A stretch of 64,000 nt of DNA from JAHEKO01 sp965212505 (GCA_965212505.1 OZ243123.1:1922001-1986000), one strand, 5' to 3'. Positions 39,485 to 48,167 are shown, counted from the first letter of the stretch. Made by a program: numbers and translations. The notes: a model not told the origin generated them from the letters alone.

Positions 39485-39883
39485 CTACCCGGACAACTCG
39501 GTCCGCCGAGCGTCCCAAAGGTAGAGCGCAAACGGTACCCACCAGATGAAGTCGTTGGTGACGCACAGCATCAACGCCTTCGGAGGCCACGTTCCTGCCA
39601 AGACCAGGTTAGCCGCTCCGATCGGGCCGAGCACCTTTCCAGCCAGGCCAACTGCCGCGATCAGCCAGCCGCGCTCTGGAGCCCTAGCGACCTGCAGGTA
39701 GAGCACGCCGTAGAGCCCGACAACCATGCCGAGACAAGCGAAGATCTCTGGGTAGGTCGCGTCCGGTAGGTCTGAGAAGCGGAAGAACCACTGCGGCCGT
39801 AGCGCCGTGTAGAGCCCCCAGAGGATGTTGTAGATGCCTGCGGCGACAAAGGTGGTCCGGTGCAGGGAATGGCGGGCGATCAT
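39485..39883 (-). CDS. Small four-helix membrane protein, unknown
   Basis: The protein has 132 residues and four predicted membrane helices (T-F-V-A-A-G-I-Y-N-I-L-W-G-L, I-F-A-C-L-G-M-V-V-G-L-Y-G-V-L-Y, W-L-I-A-A-V-G-L-A-G-K-V-L-G, F-I-W-W-V-P-F-A-L-Y-L-W). No catalytic motif is visible. It overlaps the next upstream minus-strand gene by 4 nt and belongs to an operon of small membrane proteins and a DUF4166 protein. It is the first gene outside the element. Confidence 0.7.
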   Translation of the reverse strand: MIARHSLHRTTFVAAGIYNILWGLYTALRPQWFFRFSDLPDATYPEIFACLGMVVGLYGVLYLQVARAPERGWLIAAVGLAGKVLGPIGAANLVLAGTWPPKALMLCVTNDFIWWVPFALYLWDARRTELSG

Positions 39884-40434
39884 CGAGCTCTCGGCTTGTC
39901 AGTCCACGGCCAGCCGCCTCCCGGCAGTCCGAGTGCCGCGTAGAGATCGCGAAGCCCAGACAATAGAACCCCGAGAGCCATGATCAGGAGGGACCAGCGG
40001 AGAGCGGGAGGAGCATCGGCGGTTCGCGCTACGAGAGCGGTCGGTTGGCGCCACCACTCGGCGAGCGTAGGTACGAGAAAGGCGAGCATCGCTCCATAGA
40101 GGATGCCCATGATGGCGTGCGTGACCCGCTCGCCGGCGTACACGTCCCCGAGGTCCTTGCGCACAGCGATTTCCTCGACGAAATCCCACAGGGTGAGAGC
40201 GATCTCAGCAACGATCACCGCCACGAGAAGCGCCGTCCAGCGCCCGTGCCACGCGATGAAAGGGAGTGTTCCGAAGAGCACGGCGTAGAGGAAGTCGCGC
40301 CCCGCGTGCAGCTTGAGCTCTGAAGCTGCGAGCGGACCTCGGGCCGGGAGCCTCGCTCGCCACTCGTGGTAGTAAATCGTGTCGAAGGCGCCGATCAGGC
40401 CCTGGGCGAAGAGCAACCAGAGTACGGTCAGCAT
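39880..40434 (-). CDS. Membrane protein, unknown
   Basis: The protein has 184 residues and about five membrane helices. Conserved-looking polar spots are I-Y-Y-H-E-W-R-A-R-L-P, E-L-K-L-H-A-G-R-D-F-L-Y-A, L-T-L-W-D-F-V-E-E-I and V-T-H-A-I-M-G-I-L-Y-G, with several His and Glu residues near the membrane face. Its ATG lies inside the DUF4166 gene end (7-nt overlap), and it overlaps the next gene by 4 nt. The family is not recognised. Confidence 0.7.
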   Translation of the reverse strand: MLTVLWLLFAQGLIGAFDTIYYHEWRARLPARGPLAASELKLHAGRDFLYAVLFGTLPFIAWHGRWTALLVAVIVAEIALTLWDFVEEIAVRKDLGDVYAGERVTHAIMGILYGAMLAFLVPTLAEWWRQPTALVARTADAPPALRWSLLIMALGVLLSGLRDLYAALGLPGGGWPWTDKPRAR

Positions 40435-41000
40435 GGGGTCTCTCCGCGGAGCGCCAGTGAGCCTCCATAGTGGAGCAGCAAGCCCGCGAGTGGTGCCGAG
40501 ACGCGAACGTCGACTTCGGTGCCGCCGCCCTGGGTCGGGGCACTCTCAACTGCGGCGACGACAGGAGCAAGCTTCGATGGCAGTGCCACGGACCAGGGGC
40601 CGAGCCAGAGGCGAGCCTCCTGCTGACGGTAGTGAATCGCACCGTTGTGGACCGTGAGGCCAAATCTGAATTCGAGGCAGCCGACCCTCTCGCCGAGCAG
40701 GCCACCGTCTACCTCCTGCTGGTGGGTGACCAGCTGGCGCTGGCCGAAGCTCCGAATCCACTTCTCGCTCTTGCCGGCTGGCGAGACCCGAAGTTCGACG
40801 GCCTCCTGGTCGGCGGCCCGAGGGAGTTGCAGCAGCCGTACGAGCGCGCGAGCGAGGACGCCCGGGCCGTGCTGGATGCGAAAGGTCCCGAAACCGTGGA
40901 CCTCGCCGACTCCTGCATGTGCTCGCTGGAGCGGCTCGGCCACCTCCTGCCAGGCCGCGCCGAGCAGGCGGCTGTAGAGTGTCGCCCGCCGTTCGGTCAT
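40428..41000 (-). CDS. DUF4166-domain protein
   Basis: The protein has 190 residues from ATG 41000. It opens with the DUF4166 pattern L-Y-S-R-L-L-G-A-A-W-Q-E-V-A-E-P-L-Q-R-A-H and has the family's beta-rich middle (V-H-G-F-G-T-F-R-I, G-V-L-A-R-A-L-V-R-L-L-Q-L-P). The function of the domain is unknown; it is often found with SDR-type or membrane proteins. Here it sits in an operon with two membrane proteins downstream and another upstream. Confidence 0.75.
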   Translation of the reverse strand: MTERRATLYSRLLGAAWQEVAEPLQRAHAGVGEVHGFGTFRIQHGPGVLARALVRLLQLPRAADQEAVELRVSPAGKSEKWIRSFGQRQLVTHQQEVDGGLLGERVGCLEFRFGLTVHNGAIHYRQQEARLWLGPWSVALPSKLAPVVAAVESAPTQGGGTEVDVRVSAPLAGLLLHYGGSLALRGETPC

Positions 41001-41106
41001 CTTTGAGAGTCTCTGCCGGCGTGCCGCTATCGTCAGTGATCTCGTCCACTCGGGGTGGAGGGTGTTGGCATGAGCCCGGGCGTAGAAGCGCGATTCAGGT
41101 CGAGAC

Positions 41107-41487
41107 TCAGCGTCGCAAGTACCCGAAGAGACCCACCAATACCCCGGTCGCGACGAACAGCAAGAAGTGCGGGGCAAAGCCTCGCCCAACGTAGGCGGCA
41201 AGCCCGAAGGCCAGGTAGCCGAGGGCGATCGGTCGGGTCGGGGAGGCGGCGCTCGCCTCTCCGCCAGCGACTCGGAGGGCGGCTCTCAGAACGATGACGG
41301 CGAAGATTGCCATCGCTACCGAGCCGAACCACCAGCCGATGGCCACGGGTCCGAGTAGCTCAGGCCCGAGCCCCGCCGTCTCGAGGGCGGTTCGGAGTTG
41401 GGGCCACCCGACCGCGGCGTGAGCGACGGCACTGACCGCGAGGAGCAGGGCTGCGGCAATCCCGAACAGGACTCGAGTGGATCTCAC
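41107..41487 (-). CDS. Small membrane protein, unknown
   Basis: The protein has 126 residues from GTG 41487, chosen because GGAGG lies 5 nt upstream; ATG 41505 in the same frame has no ribosome site. A signal-like first helix (V-L-F-G-I-A-A-A-L-L-L-A-V-S-A-V-A-H-A) is followed by three more helices, one containing W-W-F-G-S-V-A-M-A-I-F-A-V-I-V-L. It lies upstream of the DUF4166 gene on the same strand with a ~106-bp gap. Confidence 0.65.
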   Translation of the reverse strand: MRSTRVLFGIAAALLLAVSAVAHAAVGWPQLRTALETAGLGPELLGPVAIGWWFGSVAMAIFAVIVLRAALRVAGGEASAASPTRPIALGYLAFGLAAYVGRGFAPHFLLFVATGVLVGLFGYLRR

Positions 41488-41558
41488 CGGACCTCCGATC
41501 GACATACGCGAGGCCCTGCGAGGGTCCTCGCGTGTCGACCCTAGTGTAGTGCCCCGAA

Positions 41559-42662
41559 TCACTCGGCCAGAGCGAGGCTCGCGACGCGATCCATCGCCCG
41601 TGTGGTGTTGGGGAGATGGAAGCCGTTGCTTAACACGACCACCGTCAGCTCCTCGTCGGGGTAGAGAGAGAACGCCGCCTGGAACCCGCTGGCCAAGCCG
41701 TTGTGCCAGATCACCCTGCGGCCGTTCTCTGTGCCGACGTTGAATCCGAGGCCATAGGACGAGAGCTCGCCGTTTGGAAGCTCCTGGGGCGACCAGGCGG
41801 CCTCGAGGGTGCGATGGTCGAGTAGCTCTCCGCTCATCAAGAGGTGCCCCCAACGGCTCAGGTCCTGCGCGGAGCTGAGCAGGGCCCCGGCCGCGCTGGC
41901 GTGGCTCATGTCGATGTTCTCTGACAGAAGCAGCTCGCCGAAGGGGCTGGTTTCATACCCCTGGGCGCGCTCCTCGAGGATTGCTCGTCGAGTGTCGAAA
42001 TGAGAACGGGGCATGCCGAGGGGCTCGAATACCTCGGTGTCTACGTACTCGTGGAACGGTCTCCCACTGACGCCCTCGAGGAGCGCCGCGATGAGGACGT
42101 AGTTGAAGTTCGAGTAGTCGTACGCCTCGCCCGGCTCGGCGCGTGGCGGGGTCTTCGCCTGGAGATCGATGATCTGGCGGGTGGAGACCCAGTCGCGCGC
42201 AAAGGGCAGCAGGGTAGGGGTGAGAAGGATGTCGGGCAGGCCGCTCGTGTGGGTCAAGAGCTGTCGGACCGTTACGGGCCGCATGTAGGTCGGCAGCCGG
42301 TCCACGTAGGTCGAAATCGGCGCGTCGAGCCCAACCGCGCCTTCCTCGACGAGCTGGAGGACCGCAACTGAGACGAGAGGCTTCGAGATCGAGCCCAGGC
42401 GAAAGGAGGTCGTACTGCTGATCGGCTGCCGCCACTCGATGTTGGCCATCCCGGCGTTGTAGCTGTAGAGGGTCTCTCCGCGGCAGGCGACCAGGACCGA
42501 GGCGCCGGGTCCGGCGCCGTTGGGATAGGTCTCACCGAGAAACGCCGTCATCTGCCGCGTCGTCTCTTCGGTGAGTCGACTCGAGCAGGTCTCGGCGACT
42601 GCGGGCGCAGTCTGGCAGAGAAGAGCGATCGCTACGACGAGAGAGCTCCCGCGCGTCATCAC
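41559..42662 (-). CDS. Secreted serine hydrolase of the beta-lactamase class C/PBP4-like family
   Basis: The protein has 367 residues with a signal peptide (~1-23, ending A-V-A-E). The family motifs are all present: S-x-x-K in L-G-S-I-S-K-P-L (~91-98), Y-x-N as Y-S-N in Y-D-Y-S-N-F-N-Y, and H-x-G as W-H-N-G-L-A-S-G near the C-terminus. Members hydrolyse D-Ala peptides, esters or beta-lactams; resistance cannot be claimed from sequence. It overlaps the MarR regulator by 4 nt (ATGA), so the pair forms an operon under the tandem palindromes at 43182-43205. Confidence 0.88.
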   Translation of the reverse strand: MMTRGSSLVVAIALLCQTAPAVAETCSSRLTEETTRQMTAFLGETYPNGAGPGASVLVACRGETLYSYNAGMANIEWRQPISSTTSFRLGSISKPLVSVAVLQLVEEGAVGLDAPISTYVDRLPTYMRPVTVRQLLTHTSGLPDILLTPTLLPFARDWVSTRQIIDLQAKTPPRAEPGEAYDYSNFNYVLIAALLEGVSGRPFHEYVDTEVFEPLGMPRSHFDTRRAILEERAQGYETSPFGELLLSENIDMSHASAAGALLSSAQDLSRWGHLLMSGELLDHRTLEAAWSPQELPNGELSSYGLGFNVGTENGRRVIWHNGLASGFQAAFSLYPDEELTVVVLSNGFHLPNTTRAMDRVASLALAE

Positions 42663-43168
42663 TCACCGCTCTTCGGGTCCGTGGTCTCGTCGCGGCCGTC
42701 ACGGAGGCCTTCCAGGCGAGCCGTGAGTGGGCGTTCTTCGAGAGCCGCCTCGATACACCGCAGTTGGGCGTGGACGTCGGAGCCGAGTTCTCTCCAGAGC
42801 GACTCGTAGACCCTCTCGAGGTCAGAGAGCATCAAAAGGGCTCGCTCGACGTCTTCCCGCCGCTGAGGATCGATCGAATAGACCCGCATTCGCTGGTCGG
42901 TGTGGTCCTTTCGCTCTTCGAGGTAGCCGTCCGAGACCAACCGCCGGAGGCGCGATTCGACCAGCTGACGTGAGAGCCCTGTGCTGGCTGAGAGCCGTGT
43001 AGAGGTCGTCGGTCCGACCTGATGGAGCAGTGTGACGATGGAGACCATTTTGGCGTCGAGCGCAATCCCCGAAGCCTTGAACGCCGCTCGACTCTGCTCG
43101 AGTACGAGGTCCGTCACGCGCTTCGTGGTCAGGCTGAAAATGTTGGAAACACTGGGGCTATCGGACAT
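42659..43168 (-). CDS. MarR-family transcriptional regulator
   Basis: The protein has 169 residues with the winged helix S-T-R-L-S-A-S-T-G-L-S-R-Q-L-V-E-S-R-L-R-R-L-V-S-D-G-Y-L-E-E-R and wing H-T-D-Q-R-M-R-V-Y-S-I. A C-terminal extension (~145-169) is polar. Two contiguous 12-bp palindromes lie 14-37 nt upstream of ATG 43168 and are the likely autorepression site. It is co-translated with the serine hydrolase. Confidence 0.88.
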   Translation of the reverse strand: MSDSPSVSNIFSLTTKRVTDLVLEQSRAAFKASGIALDAKMVSIVTLLHQVGPTTSTRLSASTGLSRQLVESRLRRLVSDGYLEERKDHTDQRMRVYSIDPQRREDVERALLMLSDLERVYESLWRELGSDVHAQLRCIEAALEERPLTARLEGLRDGRDETTDPKSGE

Positions 43169-43181
43169 CTAGAGTGTTTAC

Positions 43182-43205
43182 GCAAAGATTTGCGCAAAGT
43201 TTTGC
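43182..43205. promoter_or_regulatory. Two tandem 12-bp palindromes, MarR operator
   Basis: GCAAA-GA-TTTGC (43182-43193) is followed directly by GCAAA-GT-TTTGC (43194-43205). Each is a perfect dyad apart from its 2-nt centre, and together they create a third internal palindrome TTTGCGCAAA (43189-43198). They sit just upstream of the MarR gene, in the only AT-rich part of the gap. Confidence 0.65.
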
Positions 43206-43220
43206 CCAAGCGGTTCTGCC

Positions 43221-43487
43221 GTGTTCCCGGGATGTATCGCCCTCGCCGCAGTCGACCGCCATCCCGAGGCGGTTGCGAGGCGAGATCGGAAGCACTTCGG
43301 AGCTTCGGTCACGGATCGGGTGCGCTGGCGGCGCGTCCGCCGGGCCGCGCAGCTCCTGAACTCGGGCCCTCGACCGATCAGTGAGATCGCCCTCGCCTGT
43401 GGCTTCAGCGACCAGAGTCATCTCAGGCGCGTCTTCAAGCGTTCTACCGGGGTGTCTCCCGGCCAGTTTCGACGCTTGGCGAGGTAG
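43221..43487 (+). pseudogene. AraC-type DNA-binding domain remnant
   Basis: About 85 codons encode only the double helix-turn-helix of an AraC regulator: H-P-E-A-V-A-R-R-D-R-K-H-F-G-A-S-V as the first unit and I-S-E-I-A-L-A-C-G-F-S-D-Q-S-H-L-R-R-V-F-K-R-S-T-G-V-S-P-G-Q-F-R-R as the second. The N-terminal sensing domain is absent, the upstream sequence is occupied by the MarR operator region, and no ribosome site precedes the GTG at 43221. It is most likely a truncated gene; a free-standing HTH protein cannot be excluded. Confidence 0.6.
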
Positions 43488-43580
43488 CTCGGCATCGGTT
43501 CGTCCCCGCACGAGTTGTCGCCGGTGGCCTTCGGCTGTACTCTGCTCGCGAGCGGCGTGCCTGAGATCGGAGGTAGACCG

Positions 43581-44582
43581 ATGACGGAGATCGTTCGTGC
43601 GCTGCAAGCCACCGCCATATTCACCGCCCTCGCCTTGGCCGCTCTCTCGCCCGCGACGGCGACACCGCCGGCAGGCAAGACCTACTTCACGCTGCTCCTC
43701 GGACTGAGGAGTGAGTACGGCTGGAAGGGCGAGTGCCTTCGCTTCACGAAGCGTAAGGTGTGTGTCGAGAATGGCCCTTGCGGTCGCTGGGAGCCGACCG
43801 ACGAGCCCGGAGGATTTACGTTCGAGCTCGAGCTCGACGAGGAAGAGGGTACGTGGATCCTCGAGGGGAAGGCTCGCGTCGAGAGGTCGGGCGCCGGGAG
43901 CTCCTTCGGGGGCACGACGCTGGTCACCACGGGCACCGATAGCTTGAACGTCGGGCTCAGTGGGCGAGCCGCGAGGAAACGGGAGTGTGAACAGCTGGCG
44001 GGCGCTTTCAACAGGCGTGTCGGCATTCCGGCTCAGCCCGCGCAGGCGTCGCCTTGTCTGGAGCGCGCGAGCTTTGGTCCCAGTGCGGAGTCAGACTACG
44101 TGTTGCCCTTCCCGCCGCGTACGGCGTACCACGTGAACCAGACCTACTGCTTCTTCATGGGCGGACACAGACAGCAGCTCGCCTACGATTTTCCGATGCC
44201 GATCGGCGATCCGGTGGTCGCGGCGCGCGCAGGGATTGTTCGAGAGGTCAAAGAGAGCTCACCCGACGACGGGTTGGGGCAGGGCGATCACAACTACGTG
44301 CTCATCGAGCACGCCGACGGATCGAGCGCCTTCTACGCCCACCTCCAGCAGGACGAGGTCTTCGTCGAACCGGGCCAGTCGGTAGCTCAGGGGGAGCTAC
44401 TCGCCAACAGCGGCAACTCGGGACTGACGGGGGACGGAGGGCCTCACCTGCACTTTGGGGTCTACCGGACGTATCCCCCGGTGCACGAGGACGACCTGCC
44501 GATCAATTTCCGCAACGCGGAGGGCGCCCTCGACGATCGCGGCGGACTCGTCCAGAACATGGTGTACACCGCGCATCACTAG
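43581..44582 (+). CDS. Secreted M23-family metallopeptidase
   Basis: The protein has 333 residues from ATG 43581 (GGAGG 7 nt upstream) with a signal peptide (~1-24). The N-terminal half (~25-160) is a Cys-containing beta domain of unknown type. The C-terminal LytM/M23 domain has H-R-Q-Q-L-A-Y-D-F-P-M-P-I-G-D-P-V-V-A-A, a variant with a longer gap between His and Asp, and the H-L-H-F-G-V-Y motif, with A-Q-G-E-L-L-A-N-S-G-N-S-G. It probably cuts peptidoglycan cross-links or acts on other cell walls. Confidence 0.85.
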   Translation: MTEIVRALQATAIFTALALAALSPATATPPAGKTYFTLLLGLRSEYGWKGECLRFTKRKVCVENGPCGRWEPTDEPGGFTFELELDEEEGTWILEGKARVERSGAGSSFGGTTLVTTGTDSLNVGLSGRAARKRECEQLAGAFNRRVGIPAQPAQASPCLERASFGPSAESDYVLPFPPRTAYHVNQTYCFFMGGHRQQLAYDFPMPIGDPVVAARAGIVREVKESSPDDGLGQGDHNYVLIEHADGSSAFYAHLQQDEVFVEPGQSVAQGELLANSGNSGLTGDGGPHLHFGVYRTYPPVHEDDLPINFRNAEGALDDRGGLVQNMVYTAHH

Positions 44583-44612
44583 TCCGCCGACTGCTCCGAC
44601 GAGGCGCCCTAG

Positions 44613-45839
44613 CTAGTTGCAGCCGAGAGCGCTCGGTCCCGGTGGTCCGCCGACGCTGCGTCGCAGTATCGCTAGATCGAGCTGATTGACGATTCCGTCG
44701 CCGTTGAAGTCGGCGACCTGATCGTCGGAGAAGACGAGCGGCCGAAAGGCCATGAAGTCGGCAAAGTTCACTCGGCAGTCGTTGGTCAGGTCCGCGTCGC
44801 AGATGTTGCCGATGAGGTCGTCGTCGCCGTCGAGCTGATCCGGATTGGCGACCAGTGTGCAATTGTCGACGTTGTCGGGCACACCGTCTTCGTCGGCGTC
44901 GTCACCGCACTCGATGCGGCCCAAGAGATCGAACTGGGACACGAAGTTCCAGATGATCTCGCTGGCGTCGATGTCCATGTTGCCGAAGACGCCGGGCCAG
45001 TCGTGGCCCCCGTTCTCGACCTTGTAGTGCTCGACGGAGTAGCAGTTGACTCCGTTGCCCCAGATGTAGTGATCGACCGTGCTGCCATCGCCGGGGAAGG
45101 TGTCGGGCACGTCGATGATGGTGGGCGTCGGGTCGGCCTCGCCCTGTTCGACCCAGTACTCACTGGCTTCGATCAGGCCGACGCTGAACTCGTTGCCCTC
45201 GTAGGGGTTGAAGAAGTCGAGCGTGCCGTGGATGCTGACCACCGGTACGGGCCGGCTGGGTGAACACAAGTCCAGAGTCCAGACCCAGACGCTGCCTGCG
45301 ACCGGTCCCACCGCGGCGATGCGATCGCTCAGCAGGCAGCCCAATTCCCAGGCCATGTTGGCGCCATTCGAGTAACCCGAAGCGTAGACGCGCGTCTCGT
45401 CGACGGCGAACTCGGCGGTGAGCGCGTCGATCATGTTCGAGGTGAAACCAATCTCGTCGACACCGTTCGAGAACGGCCCCTCGCTGTTCCAGATCGTGTC
45501 TCCGTCGTCGTCCTCGAGGCCCTGGGGTCCGACCAGAATGAACTGGTGCTCATCCGCGAGCGCCGGCATCTGCGTGAGCGCGAGATGGCCCTGCCCCGTA
45601 CCGCCGCCCCCGTGGTAGGCGAGCATCACGGGGAGCGCTGTCGATCCGTCGTAGCCCGGCGGCAGGTAGACCACGTACTCCCGGGTCACGCCGTTGACGT
45701 CGACGGTCCGGGAGAGAAGTTGCGCCGAGGCGGACGCTGTCGGGAGGAGTAGCGTCGCCAGAGTCAGCAGGCCGGCGATGCAGCGGGCTCGGAGCACGAA
45801 GGCTGCCGCGGACAGCAAAGAAAAGTCGACTCTCAGCAT
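44613..45839 (-). CDS. Secreted PHB-depolymerase/feruloyl-esterase-like hydrolase with dockerin-like tail
   Basis: The protein has 408 residues from ATG 45839, with an in-frame signal peptide ending A-S-A-S-A-Q. The alpha/beta hydrolase domain opens with R-E-Y-V-V-Y-L-P-P-G-Y and P-V-M-L-A-Y-H-G-G-G-G-T; the nucleophile elbow is G-Y-S-N-G-A-N-M-A-W, the acid is in I-H-G-T-L-D and the histidine in N-G-G-H-D-W-P-G. This fits the LpqC/PHB depolymerase group of secreted esterases. From ~310 a calcium-type repeat (D-A-D-E-D-G-V-P-D-N-V-D-N-C) and a dockerin-like pair (D-C-R-V-N-F-A-D-F, D-F-N-G-D-G-I-V-N-Q-L-D-L-A) follow. The tail may serve anchoring. Confidence 0.85.
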   Translation of the reverse strand: MLRVDFSLLSAAAFVLRARCIAGLLTLATLLLPTASASAQLLSRTVDVNGVTREYVVYLPPGYDGSTALPVMLAYHGGGGTGQGHLALTQMPALADEHQFILVGPQGLEDDDGDTIWNSEGPFSNGVDEIGFTSNMIDALTAEFAVDETRVYASGYSNGANMAWELGCLLSDRIAAVGPVAGSVWVWTLDLCSPSRPVPVVSIHGTLDFFNPYEGNEFSVGLIEASEYWVEQGEADPTPTIIDVPDTFPGDGSTVDHYIWGNGVNCYSVEHYKVENGGHDWPGVFGNMDIDASEIIWNFVSQFDLLGRIECGDDADEDGVPDNVDNCTLVANPDQLDGDDDLIGNICDADLTNDCRVNFADFMAFRPLVFSDDQVADFNGDGIVNQLDLAILRRSVGGPPGPSALGCN

Positions 45840-45898
45840 GGCGCGGACTCTATCGCGCGCTCGCGCGAGTGCGGCTTCGCCGAGCGGGGCACGATTGG

Positions 45899-47995
45899 TC
45901 AACGGAGCGCAGCGTTGTCCCTCACGAATGCTCCCAACAAGACTGAAATGCGAACTCGCCGCACTCCCGGGGCAGTGGGCTCGATCTCATCCCAAACGAC
46001 GCCTTCGCCAGCCCGTCCGAAGATGTGGCTCACCGCTCCGGCTCGGTCGTCGACCATCGCGTGGCCTTGAACAGAGGACGAGATCAGGTAGTCACCTGGC
46101 CGGATGTCGCGACCGGTGTCGACCACCCAGACCTCGGAGTTCCCGGAGGCGGTGACCAGGTGGGGGTTACTCGCGTCGAACGGCTCGCTCGGGCGAGTGA
46201 GTGCAAGGTAGCTGCCGAGAACCGCCGGGTCGTTGGCGCGCTGAGAAGGCTCAACTCCGTAGACGATTTCAGAGTCGCGGTCGTCATGTAGGCGACGGTT
46301 GTCGCCGGTCAGTGTCACCAGGTGGGCTCGGTCGATGGGTACGTTCGACCAGGCCGCATGAGAGCCGGTGAAGTTGTTGTAGGAGACGGTGCTGCCGCTG
46401 ACTGTGATGGTGCCTTCTTCGGAACCGTCCTGCTGGAGAGAGATCAGAGTGCCGTCGCTGGAGAGGCGGTTGATCAGCAAGGGCGTCCCCTCCTCGATGA
46501 TCTGGAGCTGGGTGGGCGTGACGTTGCCGATCTGAATCGAGCCTTGGCCGACTCGCATTCTCTCGTTGCCGGCCGTCGTGAAGCCCATCGAGTTGTTGCC
46601 GATCAGGAAGAGGCCCGTGTTGTTGTCTCCCGAGAAGCGAATCGAGGGACTGCCGGGCGAGCCATCGGCGGCGATCAGCTGGTCTAGAGTCAGCGTGCTC
46701 GCCGAACCGAGTTGCCCGTCGCTTGCCACGACGACCGGATCGCCGCTCACCGATACACCGGTGACGCCGGCCAAGAAGGCTCTCGTCTGAGTGCCGCCCG
46801 TGCCGATCCGAATGGTCGTGTCCTCCGACGTCTCACCGAGGTTGCCGATGTGGATGTTGTCGGAACCGACGAGCACGCCTGCGTTGTCACCGACGGCGAT
46901 GTTGCGGCTGCCGAGCGTGTCGACGAGCGCGCCGGCGCCGAGGGCGACGTTGCGCTCTCCGGCTCCGGTTCCGCTCAGCGCATCGAAACCCAACGCCACG
47001 TTGCGGAAGCCTGTGTGGCCACGGAGGGCCTCCGCGCCGACGGCGGTATTCGCGCTACCCGTAGTGTTGCCCGAGAGCGCCAGATTGCCGATCGCCGTGT
47101 TGTCGTCGCAGGTGGTGCATCGCAGGAGCGCTTGTGCTCCGACAGCGGTGTTCGTTCCTTCTTCGCTGACCTTGAGAGCCTCGAAGCCGACGGCGGTACT
47201 GAGGAGGCCGGTGGTGAACGCCCCGAGCGCCTCCTGGCCGACCGCTGTGTTGTAGGACCCGTTGAAGTAGTTCGGGTCGCCTGGCGTCGCGTCGTTCAAC
47301 GCAGCGAGGCCGAGGGCTGTGTTGCCGGCCCCGATGCCACCGTCGACGTGGAGAAGGCTGTACCCTCCGCTGAAAATCGGCCCCCCCAGCTTGAAGGGAC
47401 CATCGATCGACAGGCTGTAAGAGCTCGGAGGCTCGACGGTTCGTGACCTCTCGCTTCGAACGCCGACGGTCGACCCGACCAGGGGGCCGAGAGTCGAATT
47501 CGGTCTGATCAAGGCGGCCTCGGACACGGACAGCTCCGCATTCGGGGGCGTGCTCGCCACATAGCGACGTAGAACGTCCAGGGCGTCTTCTACCTCGGCA
47601 ATGGACGGCGCCTCCGCCACGCGGAAGACGCTCGGCTCCGACCAGGTGATCTCGCTCTCACTGGAAGCGCCGACCACCCACGCATACTGTTGGCCCGGGT
47701 CGAGGCAACGGTCGAGAGAGGGCGACCAGCCGCGCGCGGAGCCCGGGAGCGACACGCGCAGCTGCTCTCGCGCCGGCTCGGAACCCGCGTCGGACAGGCG
47801 GTAGACCACCAACTCGAGCTGCGATGCGCTGTCGGTTGCCCATTGGAACGTCGGACAGGTGGGGGCGAGTGCCTCGGAGCCGTCTCGGGTGGCCGGCGAG
47901 ACCGCCACAGGGCTCACGGCGCCCGCCACGGCGGCTCCGGCAAGGGGAAGCGCAATACAGAGGGCGAGGCTCGAGGTTCGATAGCTGCCTAGCAT
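45899..47995 (-). CDS. Secreted YadA-head-repeat surface protein (paralog A)
   Basis: The protein has 698 residues from ATG 47995 (AGGAG 8 nt upstream) with a signal peptide. The N-terminal beta domain (~25-150) has C-P-T-F-Q-W, E-L-V-V-Y-R-L-S, G-W-S-P-S-L-D-R-C-L-D-P-G-Q-Q-Y-A-W and is shared with the protein at 50953-52941. The middle (~235-400) holds many N-T-A-V-G-x-x-A-L-type repeats, the left-handed beta-roll of trimeric adhesin heads. The C-terminal part (~420-698) has N-N-T-G-L-F and a final domain with I-R-P-G-D-Y-L-I-S-S-S and G-H-A-M, without the S74 chaperone found in its paralog. It is likely a trimeric surface or secreted fibre. Confidence 0.78.
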   Translation of the reverse strand: MLGSYRTSSLALCIALPLAGAAVAGAVSPVAVSPATRDGSEALAPTCPTFQWATDSASQLELVVYRLSDAGSEPAREQLRVSLPGSARGWSPSLDRCLDPGQQYAWVVGASSESEITWSEPSVFRVAEAPSIAEVEDALDVLRRYVASTPPNAELSVSEAALIRPNSTLGPLVGSTVGVRSERSRTVEPPSSYSLSIDGPFKLGGPIFSGGYSLLHVDGGIGAGNTALGLAALNDATPGDPNYFNGSYNTAVGQEALGAFTTGLLSTAVGFEALKVSEEGTNTAVGAQALLRCTTCDDNTAIGNLALSGNTTGSANTAVGAEALRGHTGFRNVALGFDALSGTGAGERNVALGAGALVDTLGSRNIAVGDNAGVLVGSDNIHIGNLGETSEDTTIRIGTGGTQTRAFLAGVTGVSVSGDPVVVASDGQLGSASTLTLDQLIAADGSPGSPSIRFSGDNNTGLFLIGNNSMGFTTAGNERMRVGQGSIQIGNVTPTQLQIIEEGTPLLINRLSSDGTLISLQQDGSEEGTITVSGSTVSYNNFTGSHAAWSNVPIDRAHLVTLTGDNRRLHDDRDSEIVYGVEPSQRANDPAVLGSYLALTRPSEPFDASNPHLVTASGNSEVWVVDTGRDIRPGDYLISSSVQGHAMVDDRAGAVSHIFGRAGEGVVWDEIEPTAPGVRRVRISVLLGAFVRDNAALR

Positions 47996-48147
47996 GTCTG
48001 GCTCCTGTCGGAGAGGCGAACGGAGCATGCGCCGGTGAGCGCCCCGAGAGGCGCCGACGCTACGTTCGCGATTGGATGGATGGATCCTAGCCCACGTGGT
48101 CGGCTCGTCGGGTCACGCTCATCGAATTGCCGGGTCGAGTGAATCTT

Positions 48148-48167
48148 TTACGAACATATGTTCGTAA
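48148..48167. promoter_or_regulatory. Perfect 20-bp palindrome, TetR operator
   Basis: TTACGAACATATGTTCGTAA is fully symmetric over 20 bp. It lies about 50 nt upstream of the CPBP gene and its TetR partner, the usual place for a TetR autoregulatory site. An AGGAGG run follows at 48170-48175, but too far from the start at 48216 to be its ribosome site. Confidence 0.7.

Noticed and set aside
39387..39590. 67-codon ORF antisense to the tRNA fragment
   Set aside because: It is the familiar false ORF produced by the complement of a tRNA 3' end.
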